This document shows positions 46,485 through 54,854 of a stretch of DNA of 64,000 bases, piece by piece. Location of the stretch: positions 310,001-374,000 of the forward strand of contig NZ_KZ857173.1 in NCBI RefSeq assembly GCF_003350925.1, in the 5' to 3' direction. The notes under the pieces were generated by a model. It was not told the origin of the DNA, did no database searches, and saw only the letters and a list, made by a program, of their open reading frames with translations. Within the stretch, counting starts at the first letter, position 1. The number at the start of each line of letters is the position of its first letter. This DNA is from Dyella tabacisoli. Lineage in GTDB: Bacteria; Pseudomonadota; Gammaproteobacteria; Xanthomonadales; Rhodanobacteraceae. The position numbers and the translations under genes are program-made.

Positions 46485-47951
46485 CTATCGACAGGTATCG
46501 TGCAATACGTGCGCTACGACCGTAGTGATCCGCTTAGCGGTGGGGAGATGAAGAAATTCGTTTGGGCCGTGGGCGTTCGATTGCGGACCCAGCACGCCCG
46601 TAACCACGAATTGCGCCTGCGGAAAGCGCTCGCCCAGCATGGCCAGGAACGGAATACCGCCGCCCCCGCCGATAAGCGCGCTCGATGATCCGAAAGCTCG
46701 TCTGGATGCCTCACCCAAGCTTGTTTCCAGCCAGGGTGCGACGGGTGGTGCATGCCAGCCCTTGGACGCGAAATCGATATGAAACGACACCTCGCATCCG
46801 TATGGCGGGTTCACCTCAAGCATCGCTTGCAGACGCTGGCCGGCGGCTTCGGGATCGAGTGTCGGCGGCAAACGTAGGCTGAGCTTCAGCGCGGTGACTG
46901 GATGCATCACGGCCGCCGCGTTCGCCACGCTAGGCAGGCCATCGATGCCGGTGATCGCAAGCTGTGGTCGCCATGATCGGTTCAGAGCAAGCTCGGTCAA
47001 ATCGCTGGTGACCGGCCTCATGCCTTGTGGAAATGGAAACTCATGCAGGCCTGCCCCTAATGCGGTGGCGGCTGTTGAAGCCTGGGCACGCCGCTCAGCG
47101 GGAATATCCACCTGAAATTCCGGCACGATGATGTCGCCGCTGTCGGGATCTTCCAGGCGCGAAAGAAGCTGTCGCGCGATCCGAAAACTCGACGGAACCA
47201 TGCCCGAGGCATCACCGGAGTGCACGCCTTCTCTAAGAACACGCACGGTCAAAACGCCGGCGACCTGGCCGCGAAGAGAGGTCGTCATCCATAGTTGGTC
47301 ATAGTTTCCGCAGCCAGCGTCCAGAGCGATGATGAGGGCTGGATTACCTATTCTCGGTGCGAGATGTTCGATGTAAAAGGGCAGATCGGTACTGCTCGAT
47401 TCCTCGCAGGCCTCAATCAAGATCATGCAGCGCGGATGATCCAGGCGCTGCTCGCGTAGCGCCAAGATGGCAGTGATCGCACTGAAGATCGCATAGCCAT
47501 CATCCGCGCCGCCACGGCCATAAAGCCGGTCGCCCTCAATGACAGGAAACCAAGCGCCCCTGCCCTGCGCCCAACCGGTCATCGGAGGCTGCTTGTCGAG
47601 ATGCCCGTAGATGAGTACCGGCGCACCCATGTCACCGGGCACATCGATGAAAACCAGTGGCGTGCGCCGTGGCAACCGGATGGTGTCCACCGTGGCTTCC
47701 GGCACGGCATTGAGTTTTTCGCGCGCCCACCCGGTCAGCAAATCCACCGCCCGATCCATATGCCCGTTGGCGGCCCAGTCGGGATCGAATGCCGGGGATT
47801 CGCAGGGAATCGCCATATATTGAAGAAGCGCTGGCATCACGTCGGCCTCCCAGGTGCGCTCGATGAAATCGTGCAGCTTGGTGTCGTGCAACCTGGTGTC
47901 GTTTAGCCTGATGTCGTGCAACCTGGTTTCGTTTAGCTTGGGGAAATCCAT
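46485..47951 (-). CDS. M20 family metallopeptidase with an N-terminal 15-bp repeat
   Basis: The 488-residue product has the M20 metal and catalytic motifs IYGHLDKQPP, GRGGADDGYAIF, LIEACEESSSTDLP and a late GGGGIPFLAMLGE. These enzymes cleave dipeptides or acyl-amino acids in the cytoplasm. After MDFP the N-terminus has five imperfect pentapeptides (KLNET RLHDI RLNDT RLHDT KLHDF) from a 15-bp tandem repeat at 47865-47939. It is divergent from an Lrp regulator and a diaminopropionate-lyase-like gene, echoing E. coli ygeX-ygeY. The ATG at 47951 has GAGGTGA upstream. Confidence 0.88.
   Translation of the reverse strand: MDFPKLNETRLHDIRLNDTRLHDTKLHDFIERTWEADVMPALLQYMAIPCESPAFDPDWAANGHMDRAVDLLTGWAREKLNAVPEATVDTIRLPRRTPLVFIDVPGDMGAPVLIYGHLDKQPPMTGWAQGRGAWFPVIEGDRLYGRGGADDGYAIFSAITAILALREQRLDHPRCMILIEACEESSSTDLPFYIEHLAPRIGNPALIIALDAGCGNYDQLWMTTSLRGQVAGVLTVRVLREGVHSGDASGMVPSSFRIARQLLSRLEDPDSGDIIVPEFQVDIPAERRAQASTAATALGAGLHEFPFPQGMRPVTSDLTELALNRSWRPQLAITGIDGLPSVANAAAVMHPVTALKLSLRLPPTLDPEAAGQRLQAMLEVNPPYGCEVSFHIDFASKGWHAPPVAPWLETSLGEASRRAFGSSSALIGGGGGIPFLAMLGERFPQAQFVVTGVLGPQSNAHGPNEFLHLPTAKRITTVVAHVLHDTCR
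47865..47939 (-). repeat. Five 15-bp tandem repeats in the M20 gene
   Basis: Read on the minus strand the units are AAGCTAAACGAAACC, AGGTTGCACGACATC, AGGCTAAACGACACC, AGGTTGCACGACACC and AAGCTGCACGATTTC. Units alternate between two subtypes, as expected from unequal duplication of a 30-bp pair. The frame is kept. Confidence 0.9.
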
Positions 47952-47953
47952 AC

Positions 47954-47972
47954 TCACCTCGATATGAGGTGA
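47954..47972. promoter_or_regulatory. Inverted repeat over the M20 ribosome-binding site
   Basis: TCACCTC and GAGGTGA flank GATAT. The minus-strand GAGGTGA on the left is the Shine-Dalgarno sequence of the M20 gene, so the RNA could hide it in a 7-bp hairpin. It is also a candidate site for the divergent Lrp regulator. Confidence 0.35.
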
Positions 47973-48079
47973 AAATGTTAGATGCGCAGTAATGATCTTT
48001 AGCCGCGATCTCCGCCTGATCTGCGCGTTTTTTCGGTGCGCGGCGCAACTTACGATGTACGACTTAGAAAGGATGGCTT

Positions 48080-48556
48080 ATGGAACTCGATCGATTCGAC
48101 CGCCAACTGCTGAACCTCGTGCAAGAGGACGCCGCACAAACGGCAGAGCGTCTGGCCGAACGAGTCAATCTATCGCCATCAGCCATTCAACGCCGTTTGC
48201 GGCGCATGCGCGAGGAAGGGGTGATCGTGCGCGAGTCCGCGATCATCGACCCCAAGCAGGTCGGGCGGCCTACCTTTTTCATTGTTTCGCTGCAGGTCGA
48301 GCGAGAGCGTCCCGAGCTATTGGCGCAACTGCGAAAGTGGCTCGCCGCGCAGGACCATGTCCAGCAGGTGTTCTACGTAACCGGCGAGGCCGACTTCGTC
48401 CTGGTCATCACCGCCCCTGACACTGAAACCTATGACGCGTTGATGTCCCGCATGGTTGGCGAGAACCCGAACGTGCGACGGTTTACTACCAATGTGGCGC
48501 TGACCGTGGTCAAACGAGGGCTGACCATACCCGTGCCATTGGACGTCGATGCATGA
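48080..48556 (+). CDS. Lrp/AsnC family transcriptional regulator
   Basis: The 158-residue product has an N-terminal AsnC-type helix-turn-helix (DRQLLNLVQEDAAQTAERLAERVNLSPSAIQRRLRRMREEGVI). A C-terminal RAM ligand-binding domain follows (QQVFYVTGEADFVLVITAPD, FTTNVALTVVKRG). Such regulators sense an amino acid. Its place between the M20 peptidase and the PLP-lyase gene points to control of both. AAAGGATGG lies just before the ATG. Confidence 0.92.
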   Translation: MELDRFDRQLLNLVQEDAAQTAERLAERVNLSPSAIQRRLRRMREEGVIVRESAIIDPKQVGRPTFFIVSLQVERERPELLAQLRKWLAAQDHVQQVFYVTGEADFVLVITAPDTETYDALMSRMVGENPNVRRFTTNVALTVVKRGLTIPVPLDVDA

Positions 48557-48648
48557 CTCGATACCGGCGCTTATTTTGATGCTTATTTTCTGCGGAGATT
48601 TCGGATCTTTGCGGCCAGACCGCACGATGCTCCGGCAGACTGACGGAC

Positions 48649-49704
48649 ATGACTGAAACCTTGTACACCTCTCCGGCGTCGGAAACTGCCTATCTATGGG
48701 AAAACTACCGGCCGACAGGATTGATCGAGCTTCCCGCCCTGGCTCGCCTGACCAAGGTCGGCCGGGTCTTTGTGAAAGCGGAAGGAGAGCGCCCACTCGG
48801 CAACTTCAAGGCCCTTGGCGGCATGGTCGCTGGGCTGCGAGCACTCGCTCGCGCCGCCGGCGTGGCAACGCTGCAGGACTTGAATCAGGTCGATCGGGAA
48901 TCATTGCCGCGGCTGATCTGCGCGAGTGACGGCAACCATGGGCTTGCCGTCGCCGCTGCCGCAAAGCGGGCGGGAACAAGCGCCACCATTTATCTGCCGA
49001 TAGGCGTGAGCCAAGTCCGCGCCAAGCGGATCGAAGCTTTTGGTGGCGACGTTGTATGGATTCCTGGAACGTACGACGACGCGGTTCATAGTGCTGCAGC
49101 CGCGGTGGCGCGTGGCGAAGGGCTTCTCATCGCCGATACAAGCACTAACCCGAACGACGTTGTCGTGCAGGATGTAATGGCTGGATACGCACTTATCACT
49201 CATGAGCTTATCGCTCAATTTCGCGATGACGTGAAGGAGCGCCCAAGCCATGTATTCGTTCAGGCCGGGGTCGGTGGCTTGGCGGCGGCGATGGCTGCCG
49301 GCCTGTGGGATCTTATGCAAGAACCCAAGCGACTCTTGATCGTTGAACCGGAGTCGGCCGCATGCGTCGCGCAAGCCTTGGCCGCAGGGCACCCTGTACG
49401 CATCGTGGGCGCTCTACAAACATCGGCTGAGATGCTGTCGTGCGGCTTGGCCTCGGCTCCAGCGCTGGAAATTCTGCAACAACACGATGCACGGTCCGTA
49501 GTGATCGACGAGAGCCAACTGCAAATGGCCGCAGGTGTGCTGCGAGAGGTTGGCGGTCCTGCAACGACGCCATCTGGAGCGGCAGGGCTCGCCGGCCTCT
49601 TGCATGTCGCCGCACACACCGAACTCCGCGTGCAGCATCGGCTCGACACGAACAGCAAGGTGCTTTTAGTGGTAACCGAGGGCCTAGTTACCGATAGTCG
49701 CTAA
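48649..49704 (+). CDS. Diaminopropionate ammonia-lyase-like PLP enzyme
   Basis: The 351-residue product is a fold type II PLP enzyme. The Schiff-base Lys lies in RPLGNFKALGGM, the phosphate loop in VQAGVGGLAAAMAAGLW, and ASDGNHGLAVAAAAKRAGTSATIYLP is the Ser/Thr dehydratase-like helix. The end reads TPSGAAGLAGLL...VLLVVTEG. The closest match I recognise is YgeX-type 2,3-diaminopropionate ammonia-lyase, which yields pyruvate and two ammonia; threonine dehydratase is less likely. It is 92 bp downstream of lrp-like and its stop overlaps cutC by 4 bp, tail to tail. Confidence 0.82.
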   Translation: MTETLYTSPASETAYLWENYRPTGLIELPALARLTKVGRVFVKAEGERPLGNFKALGGMVAGLRALARAAGVATLQDLNQVDRESLPRLICASDGNHGLAVAAAAKRAGTSATIYLPIGVSQVRAKRIEAFGGDVVWIPGTYDDAVHSAAAAVARGEGLLIADTSTNPNDVVVQDVMAGYALITHELIAQFRDDVKERPSHVFVQAGVGGLAAAMAAGLWDLMQEPKRLLIVEPESAACVAQALAAGHPVRIVGALQTSAEMLSCGLASAPALEILQQHDARSVVIDESQLQMAAGVLREVGGPATTPSGAAGLAGLLHVAAHTELRVQHRLDTNSKVLLVVTEGLVTDSR

Positions 49705-50462
49705 TCACGCATCGCCGTGACCAGCGTACGCACTTGCTCGACATCGCTACGCCACTCGCCTCCCTCCATATCGCTCAAGGCGGGCCGTCGATGGCGCATA
49801 CCCGAAGGCCATTGATGTTTGGCCGATGCGTGAAATTCGTGCGCACCGGTCGCTATTGCCAGTTGCGCGATATTCCGCGCGCTGACACCCGCGCCCGGCA
49901 TGATCGCGATCCGTCCCGCAGCCTGCACGATCAAGTCGCGAATCAACGGCGCGCCCGCAAGCGCGGTAACTTGCGCCCCAGAGGTCAATACACGCTCGCA
50001 ACCGAGTTCGATCGCATCTTCCAGTGCTTGAGCAGGATCACGACTGAGGTCGAAGGCGCGATGAAAAGTAATGCTCATATGGCCTGCTGCAGCGATCAAG
50101 CTGCGGCAGCGGGCCTTATCCAGGTTGCCATCGGCGTCCAACACACCGAGCACGACGCCATCGCAACCTAACGTGGCGCAAGCCTCGATGTCGCGCAGCA
50201 TAAGTTCGCATTCCAGGTCGCTATAAAGAAAATCACCGGCACGCGGCCTGACCAGCACATACAGCGGAATATTCAAGTGTTCGCGCGCCATAGCGATCAG
50301 TGCCGACGATGGCGTCAGGCCACCTAGCTCCAAGGCGGTGCAGAGTTCGACTCGCCCCGCCCCCCCTGCTTGCGCCGCAAGCGCCGAGGCGACCGAGTTC
50401 GCCGCTACCTCGAGCAAACGGACTACAGCCGGATCCAGATCGGGCGAGTGGAGCTCACTCAT
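49701..50462 (-). CDS. cutC: CutC family protein
   Basis: The 253-residue product is a TIM-barrel CutC protein: RVELCTALELGGLTPSSALI near the N-terminus, PLYVLVRPRAGDFLYSDLECELM, MSITFHRAFDLSRDPAQALEDAIELGCERVLTSG, and IMPGAGVSARNIAQL. It was linked to copper tolerance in E. coli, but its biochemical role is unsettled. Its ATG follows the asparaginase stop by one base, so the two genes form an operon. Confidence 0.93.
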   Translation of the reverse strand: MSELHSPDLDPAVVRLLEVAANSVASALAAQAGGAGRVELCTALELGGLTPSSALIAMAREHLNIPLYVLVRPRAGDFLYSDLECELMLRDIEACATLGCDGVVLGVLDADGNLDKARCRSLIAAAGHMSITFHRAFDLSRDPAQALEDAIELGCERVLTSGAQVTALAGAPLIRDLIVQAAGRIAIMPGAGVSARNIAQLAIATGAHEFHASAKHQWPSGMRHRRPALSDMEGGEWRSDVEQVRTLVTAMRD

Positions 50463-50463
50463 C

Positions 50464-51480
50464 TCAATACACGCTCTTGGCCGGCAACAAACCATCCTGG
50501 CGTTGCGCATCGCAAACCGCGTAGGAAAAACCAGGCTGGATGGCCCAAGCGCCTACTTCGCCATGTCGGTTCATGGCGAGAAAGCCGACCTGTAAGTCTT
50601 TCGCGGCATGCGGACGTCGTTTGACGATACGCATCACCGCCTCATGGCAGGCTTCTTGTGGCGAACGCCCCTGGCGCATCAGCTCCACCACCAGAAAACT
50701 GCCGGCGTTGCGGATCACTTCTTCGCCCACACCAGTCGACGTGGCCGCACCGACCTCGCCATCGACATATAAGCCGGCACCGATGATCGGGCTGTCACCG
50801 ACGCGACCGTGCAGCTTCCACGCCATGCCGCTGGTCGTACAAGCGCCGGCGAGACGTCCATGCGTATCGAGCGCCAGCATGCCGATCGTGTCATGGTTAT
50901 CGCTGCCGCCGGGGAGCGCAGCCTTGCCATAGTCATGCACTTCACTATTGATCGATGGTTTGTAATTAGCCGTTTTCAGCCACTCGTGCCAGGCCTGCTC
51001 GGACTCCGGCGTGAGCAGATCCTCTTTCTTGAAACCTTGCTCCAACGCAAATTGCAACGCGCCGTCACCCACCAGCAATACATGTGGCGTGCGCTCCATC
51101 ACCTTTCGCGCTACCGAGATCGGGTGCGCGATATGCTCCAGCGCCGCGACTGCACCGCAGTTGCCGTCGGCATCCATGATGCTGGCATCGAGCGTGAGCC
51201 GCCCGTCGCGATCCGGATAACCGCTTCGACCCACACTGTGATTTTTTAGATCGGCCTCGGGTACTTGCACACCCGTCTCCACCGCATCCAGGGCATGGCC
51301 GCCTTTATCGAGCACGGCCCAGGCAGCGTGATTGGCCGCCACGCCGAAATCCCAGGTCGAAATGACTTTCGCTGATGGAGCCTTGGCGTGCAGCCCGGTA
51401 TGGGCCCTGGCGTTGTCCGCTAGTGCCAATGCGGACGCTCCCAACAAGGAGGCTTTGAGGAAATCTCTGCGATCAACCAT
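50464..51480 (-). CDS. Tat-exported N4-(beta-N-acetylglucosaminyl)-L-asparaginase / isoaspartyl peptidase family
   Basis: The 338-residue Ntn hydrolase begins with a twin-arginine signal (MVDRRDFLKASLLGASALAL), so it should be exported folded to the periplasm. The precursor is expected to split before the catalytic Thr in NHDTIGMLALDTHG. GACTTSGMAWKLHGRVGDSPIIGAGLYVD and the GEEVIRNAGSFLV segment match glycosylasparaginases. It removes Asn-linked GlcNAc or cleaves isoaspartyl bonds. It is directly upstream of cutC with a one-base gap. Confidence 0.9.
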   Translation of the reverse strand: MVDRRDFLKASLLGASALALADNARAHTGLHAKAPSAKVISTWDFGVAANHAAWAVLDKGGHALDAVETGVQVPEADLKNHSVGRSGYPDRDGRLTLDASIMDADGNCGAVAALEHIAHPISVARKVMERTPHVLLVGDGALQFALEQGFKKEDLLTPESEQAWHEWLKTANYKPSINSEVHDYGKAALPGGSDNHDTIGMLALDTHGRLAGACTTSGMAWKLHGRVGDSPIIGAGLYVDGEVGAATSTGVGEEVIRNAGSFLVVELMRQGRSPQEACHEAVMRIVKRRPHAAKDLQVGFLAMNRHGEVGAWAIQPGFSYAVCDAQRQDGLLPAKSVY

Positions 51481-51500
51481 TCACTCTCTCCATCAACCAA

Positions 51501-51528
51501 AAGCCCCGCGTCATTCGACGCGGGGCTT
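51501..51528 (-). terminator. Terminator after the second cold-shock gene
   Basis: AAGCCCCGCGTC and GACGCGGGGCTT form a 12-bp stem around ATTC. On the minus strand GGGGCTTTTGG follows, as expected after the cold-shock gene ending at 51570. Confidence 0.8.
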
Positions 51529-51569
51529 CTTTGTAGCATTCATCGGGCACTTGCAGATCAAACAATCTC

Positions 51570-51773
51570 TTAGATCGGTTCGACATCCGCTGCCTGCGCG
51601 CCTTTGGGGCCGTTCGTGACATTGAACTTCACCTGTTGGCCCTCCTGCAAGCTACGAAAGCCCTTGGCCGCGATCGCCGAAAAATGAACGAAGACGTCAG
51701 CCCCACCACCGTCTTGCTCGATGAAACCAAAGCCCTTGGCGTCATTGAACCACTTGACCTTACCGGTATTCAT
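51570..51773 (-). CDS. Cold-shock domain protein
   Basis: The 67-residue product is a canonical CspA-type protein with [13 protein letters not shown] (RNP1) and DVFVHFSAI (RNP2), and ends ...AADVEPI without a tail. AGAGGTT lies eight bases before the ATG. A terminator follows at 51501-51528. Confidence 0.95.
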   Translation of the reverse strand: MNTGKVKWFNDAKGFGFIEQDGGGADVFVHFSAIAAKGFRSLQEGQQVKFNVTNGPKGAQAADVEPI

Positions 51774-51932
51774 TGCATGAACCTCTGAAACATGGATTGG
51801 ATGCGCCAGGCTGACGCACTGAACCACACCCCCTCCGGTCAGCCACCCCTGGCACCCCGAAAGTATCAACATGTTTGATAGGCAGACGCAATATGCGGAT
51901 CCGTATGGATATCGTAAAACGAGGTGGCTTGC

Positions 51933-52676
51933 TCAGCTTTTGAGGAGTGCCGCAAGAATGGCCGGCACCTCGGCGGTTGCTGCCGCGAGATGGGCGAAAA
52001 TTTCCTCGATACTGATTTCCGCCTCGTCGCCGCAACCGGCGGCGAAGTTCGCCACCAGCGCCAGGCAGGCGTAATCGATTTCAAGCTCACGGGCGAGGGT
52101 TGCTTCGGGCATGCCGGTCATGCCGACCAGATCGCAACCGTCGCGTTTCATGCGAGCAATCTCGGCGCGGGTCTCTAATCGCGGCCCTTGAGTCGCTCCA
52201 TAGCAACCGCCATCAATCACTGCGCGGCCGGCTTGCCCCGCCGCCGTAATCAAGGCACGGCGCAGCGACTCGGTATACGGCTCGCTGAAGTCGATGTGCT
52301 TCACTTCGGCACCGTCCACATCGCAGTAACTGGTGTAGCGACCATGGGTGTAGTCAATAATCTGATCGGGCACTACCAGCACCCGCGGCCCCATATCGGT
52401 CCGGATGCCACCCACCGCATTCACGCCGATCACTCGTCGTGCGCCCAGCGAGTGCAAAGCCCATAGGTTCGCGCGATAGTTCACGCGGTGCGGCGGCAGG
52501 CTGTGGCTTTCGCCATGGCGTGCCAGAAACGCTACGCGACGGCCGGCGAAATCACCGACGACGACGTCTCCCGAGGCCGGACCGTAGGGCGTATCCAGCG
52601 CATGACGCTCGGTATGTTCCAGCCCTGGAAATTTGTAGAGGCCACTACCGCCAATCACAGCCAGATCAATAGTCAC
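51933..52676 (-). CDS. S-methyl-5'-thioinosine phosphorylase (MTA phosphorylase family)
   Basis: The enzyme splits methylthioinosine (or methylthioadenosine) with phosphate in purine and methionine salvage. The 247-residue product has LAVIGGSGLY (phosphate loop), FLARHGESHSLPPHRVNYRANLWAL, GCYGATQGPRLETRAEI and MTGMPEATLARELEI. Assignment to the thioinosine rather than the adenosine substrate rests on resemblance to xanthomonad and pseudomonad proteins. The GTG at 52676 has AGGA upstream and avoids overlap with the reductase gene. Confidence 0.88.
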   Translation of the reverse strand: MTIDLAVIGGSGLYKFPGLEHTERHALDTPYGPASGDVVVGDFAGRRVAFLARHGESHSLPPHRVNYRANLWALHSLGARRVIGVNAVGGIRTDMGPRVLVVPDQIIDYTHGRYTSYCDVDGAEVKHIDFSEPYTESLRRALITAAGQAGRAVIDGGCYGATQGPRLETRAEIARMKRDGCDLVGMTGMPEATLARELEIDYACLALVANFAAGCGDEAEISIEEIFAHLAAATAEVPAILAALLKS

Positions 52677-52704
52677 GATGTATGTCCTGCGTTGCCAAAG
52701 GAGA

Positions 52705-53259
52705 TCAGGTACGCAACGCGGCGAGACGCGCGGCATACCCTTGTAGATGTCGCGCCAACGCATCGCGCGTGCGTTCGTCGTTCAAACGCCCGTCGACGAT
52801 CTTGGTATGCGCCTGGAACACCAGCACCTCGCCTTGCGGCTCGGTCTGCGCCCCGGCACGTCGCAGCACGAGGCGTAATTGGTCTTGCGCGCGTACCGTG
52901 CCGGTAATGCCGGGACTCGCACCCATGATACAAACGAGCTTGCCGGCCAGCGGTGCCGTACTGCGGCTTTTGCCGCTACGCGAAGCCCAGTCGATCGCGT
53001 TCTTCAATACACCGCTGATGCCGCCGTTGTATTCCGGGCAGGCCAGCAATAGTCCGTCGGCATCGGCGATCGCCTGCTTGAATGCCGCTACCGGCTCGGG
53101 GTCGCCCAACTCTTCCACGTCCTGATCGAATAGCGGCAAACCGTGCAGGCGATGAATCGCGATCTCCATCTCGGCAGGCGCCAATTCCTGCGCGGCGTGC
53201 AGCAATGCGCTATTGAACGAAGCCGCGCGCAGGCTGCCCGAAATGCCGAGGATTTTCAT
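52705..53259 (-). CDS. NADPH-dependent FMN reductase family protein
   Basis: The 184-residue flavodoxin-fold product has MKILGISGSLRAASFNSALL at the N-terminus (phosphate loop GSLRxxSxN) and CPEYNGGISGVLKNAIDWASR in the middle, the flavin-binding NADPH-dependent FMN or quinone/azo reductase pattern. It lies between the hypoxanthine phosphoribosyltransferase and thioinosine phosphorylase genes with gaps of 28 to 33 bp, so it is probably in the same operon. Its partner in purine salvage is not obvious. Confidence 0.9.
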   Translation of the reverse strand: MKILGISGSLRAASFNSALLHAAQELAPAEMEIAIHRLHGLPLFDQDVEELGDPEPVAAFKQAIADADGLLLACPEYNGGISGVLKNAIDWASRSGKSRSTAPLAGKLVCIMGASPGITGTVRAQDQLRLVLRRAGAQTEPQGEVLVFQAHTKIVDGRLNDERTRDALARHLQGYAARLAALRT

Positions 53260-53292
53260 GCGTACGGTTCCTTGCGCGATAACAAGCAGCGA

Positions 53293-53841
53293 TTATTTCA
53301 ATGCATAGATCGCCGGCAGGTTGCGCCCCTGCTCGTGGTAATCCATGCCGTAGCCGAACACATAGCGATCGGGCAGCTCCACGCCGTTGAAGTCCGAAGC
53401 GATGCCCTCGACGAGACGGTCATGGCGCTTGGTGCACAACGTAGCTACCAGCACCCGCCGCGCACCACGGCTCAAGCAATCGTCACGCACCGCCTTGAGG
53501 GTGTGGCCCTCATCAAGAATATCGTCGACTAATAAGACGGTGCGTCCTTCGAGCGACACCCCTGGCTCACGCAGCCAATGCAGCTCGCTGCCTTTGGTCT
53601 CACCGCGGTAGCGAGTGGCATGCACATAGTCAAATTCAAGGTCGGTGCGAATCGCCAACGCCAGTTGACCGGCGAAGATCAACGCGCCCTGCATGACGGT
53701 AAGAAACACCGCGCACTCGCCATCCAATACCGCATCGATCTCTCGCCCGAGATGGGCGATCGTCGACTCCAGTTCGGCATGGCTATACAACAGCTCGGCG
53801 TCAGCCAATGCAGCCGTAAGCGTTGGAGCATGTTTAGTCAT
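53293..53841 (-). CDS. hpt: Hypoxanthine-guanine phosphoribosyltransferase
   Basis: The enzyme converts hypoxanthine or guanine with PRPP to IMP or GMP. The 182-residue product shows FLTVMQGALIFAGQLALAI (PPi loop), DYVHATRYRGET (flexible loop) and the PRPP motif TVLLVDDILDEGHTLKA, and ends PDRYVFGYGMDYHEQGRNLP. Its start overlaps the nagZ stop by 4 bp. The thioinosine phosphorylase two genes downstream would supply hypoxanthine. Confidence 0.92.
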   Translation of the reverse strand: MTKHAPTLTAALADAELLYSHAELESTIAHLGREIDAVLDGECAVFLTVMQGALIFAGQLALAIRTDLEFDYVHATRYRGETKGSELHWLREPGVSLEGRTVLLVDDILDEGHTLKAVRDDCLSRGARRVLVATLCTKRHDRLVEGIASDFNGVELPDRYVFGYGMDYHEQGRNLPAIYALK

Positions 53842-54854
53842 ACCAATCCCTCATCAATGTCTAATGCAGTGACCCGTGCGATAAATCGATCGCGCTGCGG
53901 GTTATCGGTAAGCCCTTCCCAGGTTGCCCCGATCGCGCCGCGTAAAGCAGCCAAACGCTCGGGCGCGCCGACGGAGTGATGCTTCACAGCAGCAATGGCT
54001 TCTTCGACGACATCCGGAAAGCAAGCCAGCACCAGATCGCAACCAGCCGCCAGATGGGCTTTTACACGACCATCGACACTACCGGCGGTACCCGCCGCAG
54101 CCATGCTGATGTCGTCGCTTATCACCGCGCCGCGAAAACCCAACTCGCCGCGCAAAATCTGCTCGATCCACACTTTTGAATAGCCGGCCGGTTGCGCATC
54201 GACCTCGGGATAAACCACGTGCGCCATCATCACCGCTTCGACGCTTGCTTCAATGCACTCGGCAAAGGGATGCAGATCGTTGCGGCGAATCTCATCCAAC
54301 GGGCGTGGGTCAATCGCGTGCGCCTTATGCGTATCGGCTGCCACAGTGCCATGCCCGGGAAAGTGTTTGAGTACCCCAGCCATGCCGCCCAGATGCATGC
54401 CGCGCACGTAAGCTTGTGCCAATTCGGCCGCAGCGGCGGGATTGGCGTGGAACGCGCGCGAACCAATCGCGGCATTGCCACGGGCTAGATCCACCACTGG
54501 CGCGAAACTGAAATCCACTCCGATCGCACGCATTTCGCTCGCCATCACCCAGGCGTGCTCTTCGGCCAAACGCACCGCCTCGGCGGGGTCGCGATCGTAG
54601 ACGGCGCCGATCTTGGCCAGCGCCGGCAGGCGGGTAAAGCCATCGCGAAAGCGCTGCACCAAGCCGCCTTCTTGATCGACAGCGATTAATATGTGCTCAC
54701 CGGCCGTGTCGCGAATCGCCTCGATCAGGGTGGTCACTTGCTCGCGTGAGGCGAAGTTACGGCTGAACAGCAGCACGCCCGCGACGCCGGGGGCGACCAG
54801 CCACCGACGCTCGACATCGGCAAGCTCAAGGCCGGCAAGCCCGATCATTAACAT
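53838..54854 (-). CDS. nagZ: Beta-N-acetylhexosaminidase NagZ
   Basis: NagZ (GH3) removes GlcNAc from anhydromuropeptides in cytoplasmic peptidoglycan recycling, feeding AmpC induction where present. The 338-residue product has LIAVDQEGGLVQRFRDGFT, DFSFAPVVDLARG, the loop with catalytic His in KHFPGHGTVAADTH and the nucleophile Asp in AVISDDISMAAA. The ATG at 54854 overlaps the CYTH gene by 7 bp. The longer frame upstream comes from the 15-bp repeats. Confidence 0.95.
   Translation of the reverse strand: MLMIGLAGLELADVERRWLVAPGVAGVLLFSRNFASREQVTTLIEAIRDTAGEHILIAVDQEGGLVQRFRDGFTRLPALAKIGAVYDRDPAEAVRLAEEHAWVMASEMRAIGVDFSFAPVVDLARGNAAIGSRAFHANPAAAAELAQAYVRGMHLGGMAGVLKHFPGHGTVAADTHKAHAIDPRPLDEIRRNDLHPFAECIEASVEAVMMAHVVYPEVDAQPAGYSKVWIEQILRGELGFRGAVISDDISMAAAGTAGSVDGRVKAHLAAGCDLVLACFPDVVEEAIAAVKHHSVGAPERLAALRGAIGATWEGLTDNPQRDRFIARVTALDIDEGLV

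Noticed and set aside
52676-52763. Longer N-terminus for the thioinosine phosphorylase
   Set aside because: It would overlap the reductase gene, and the extra residues are Arg-rich and do not resemble the family. GTG at 52676 fits the start of the first beta strand.
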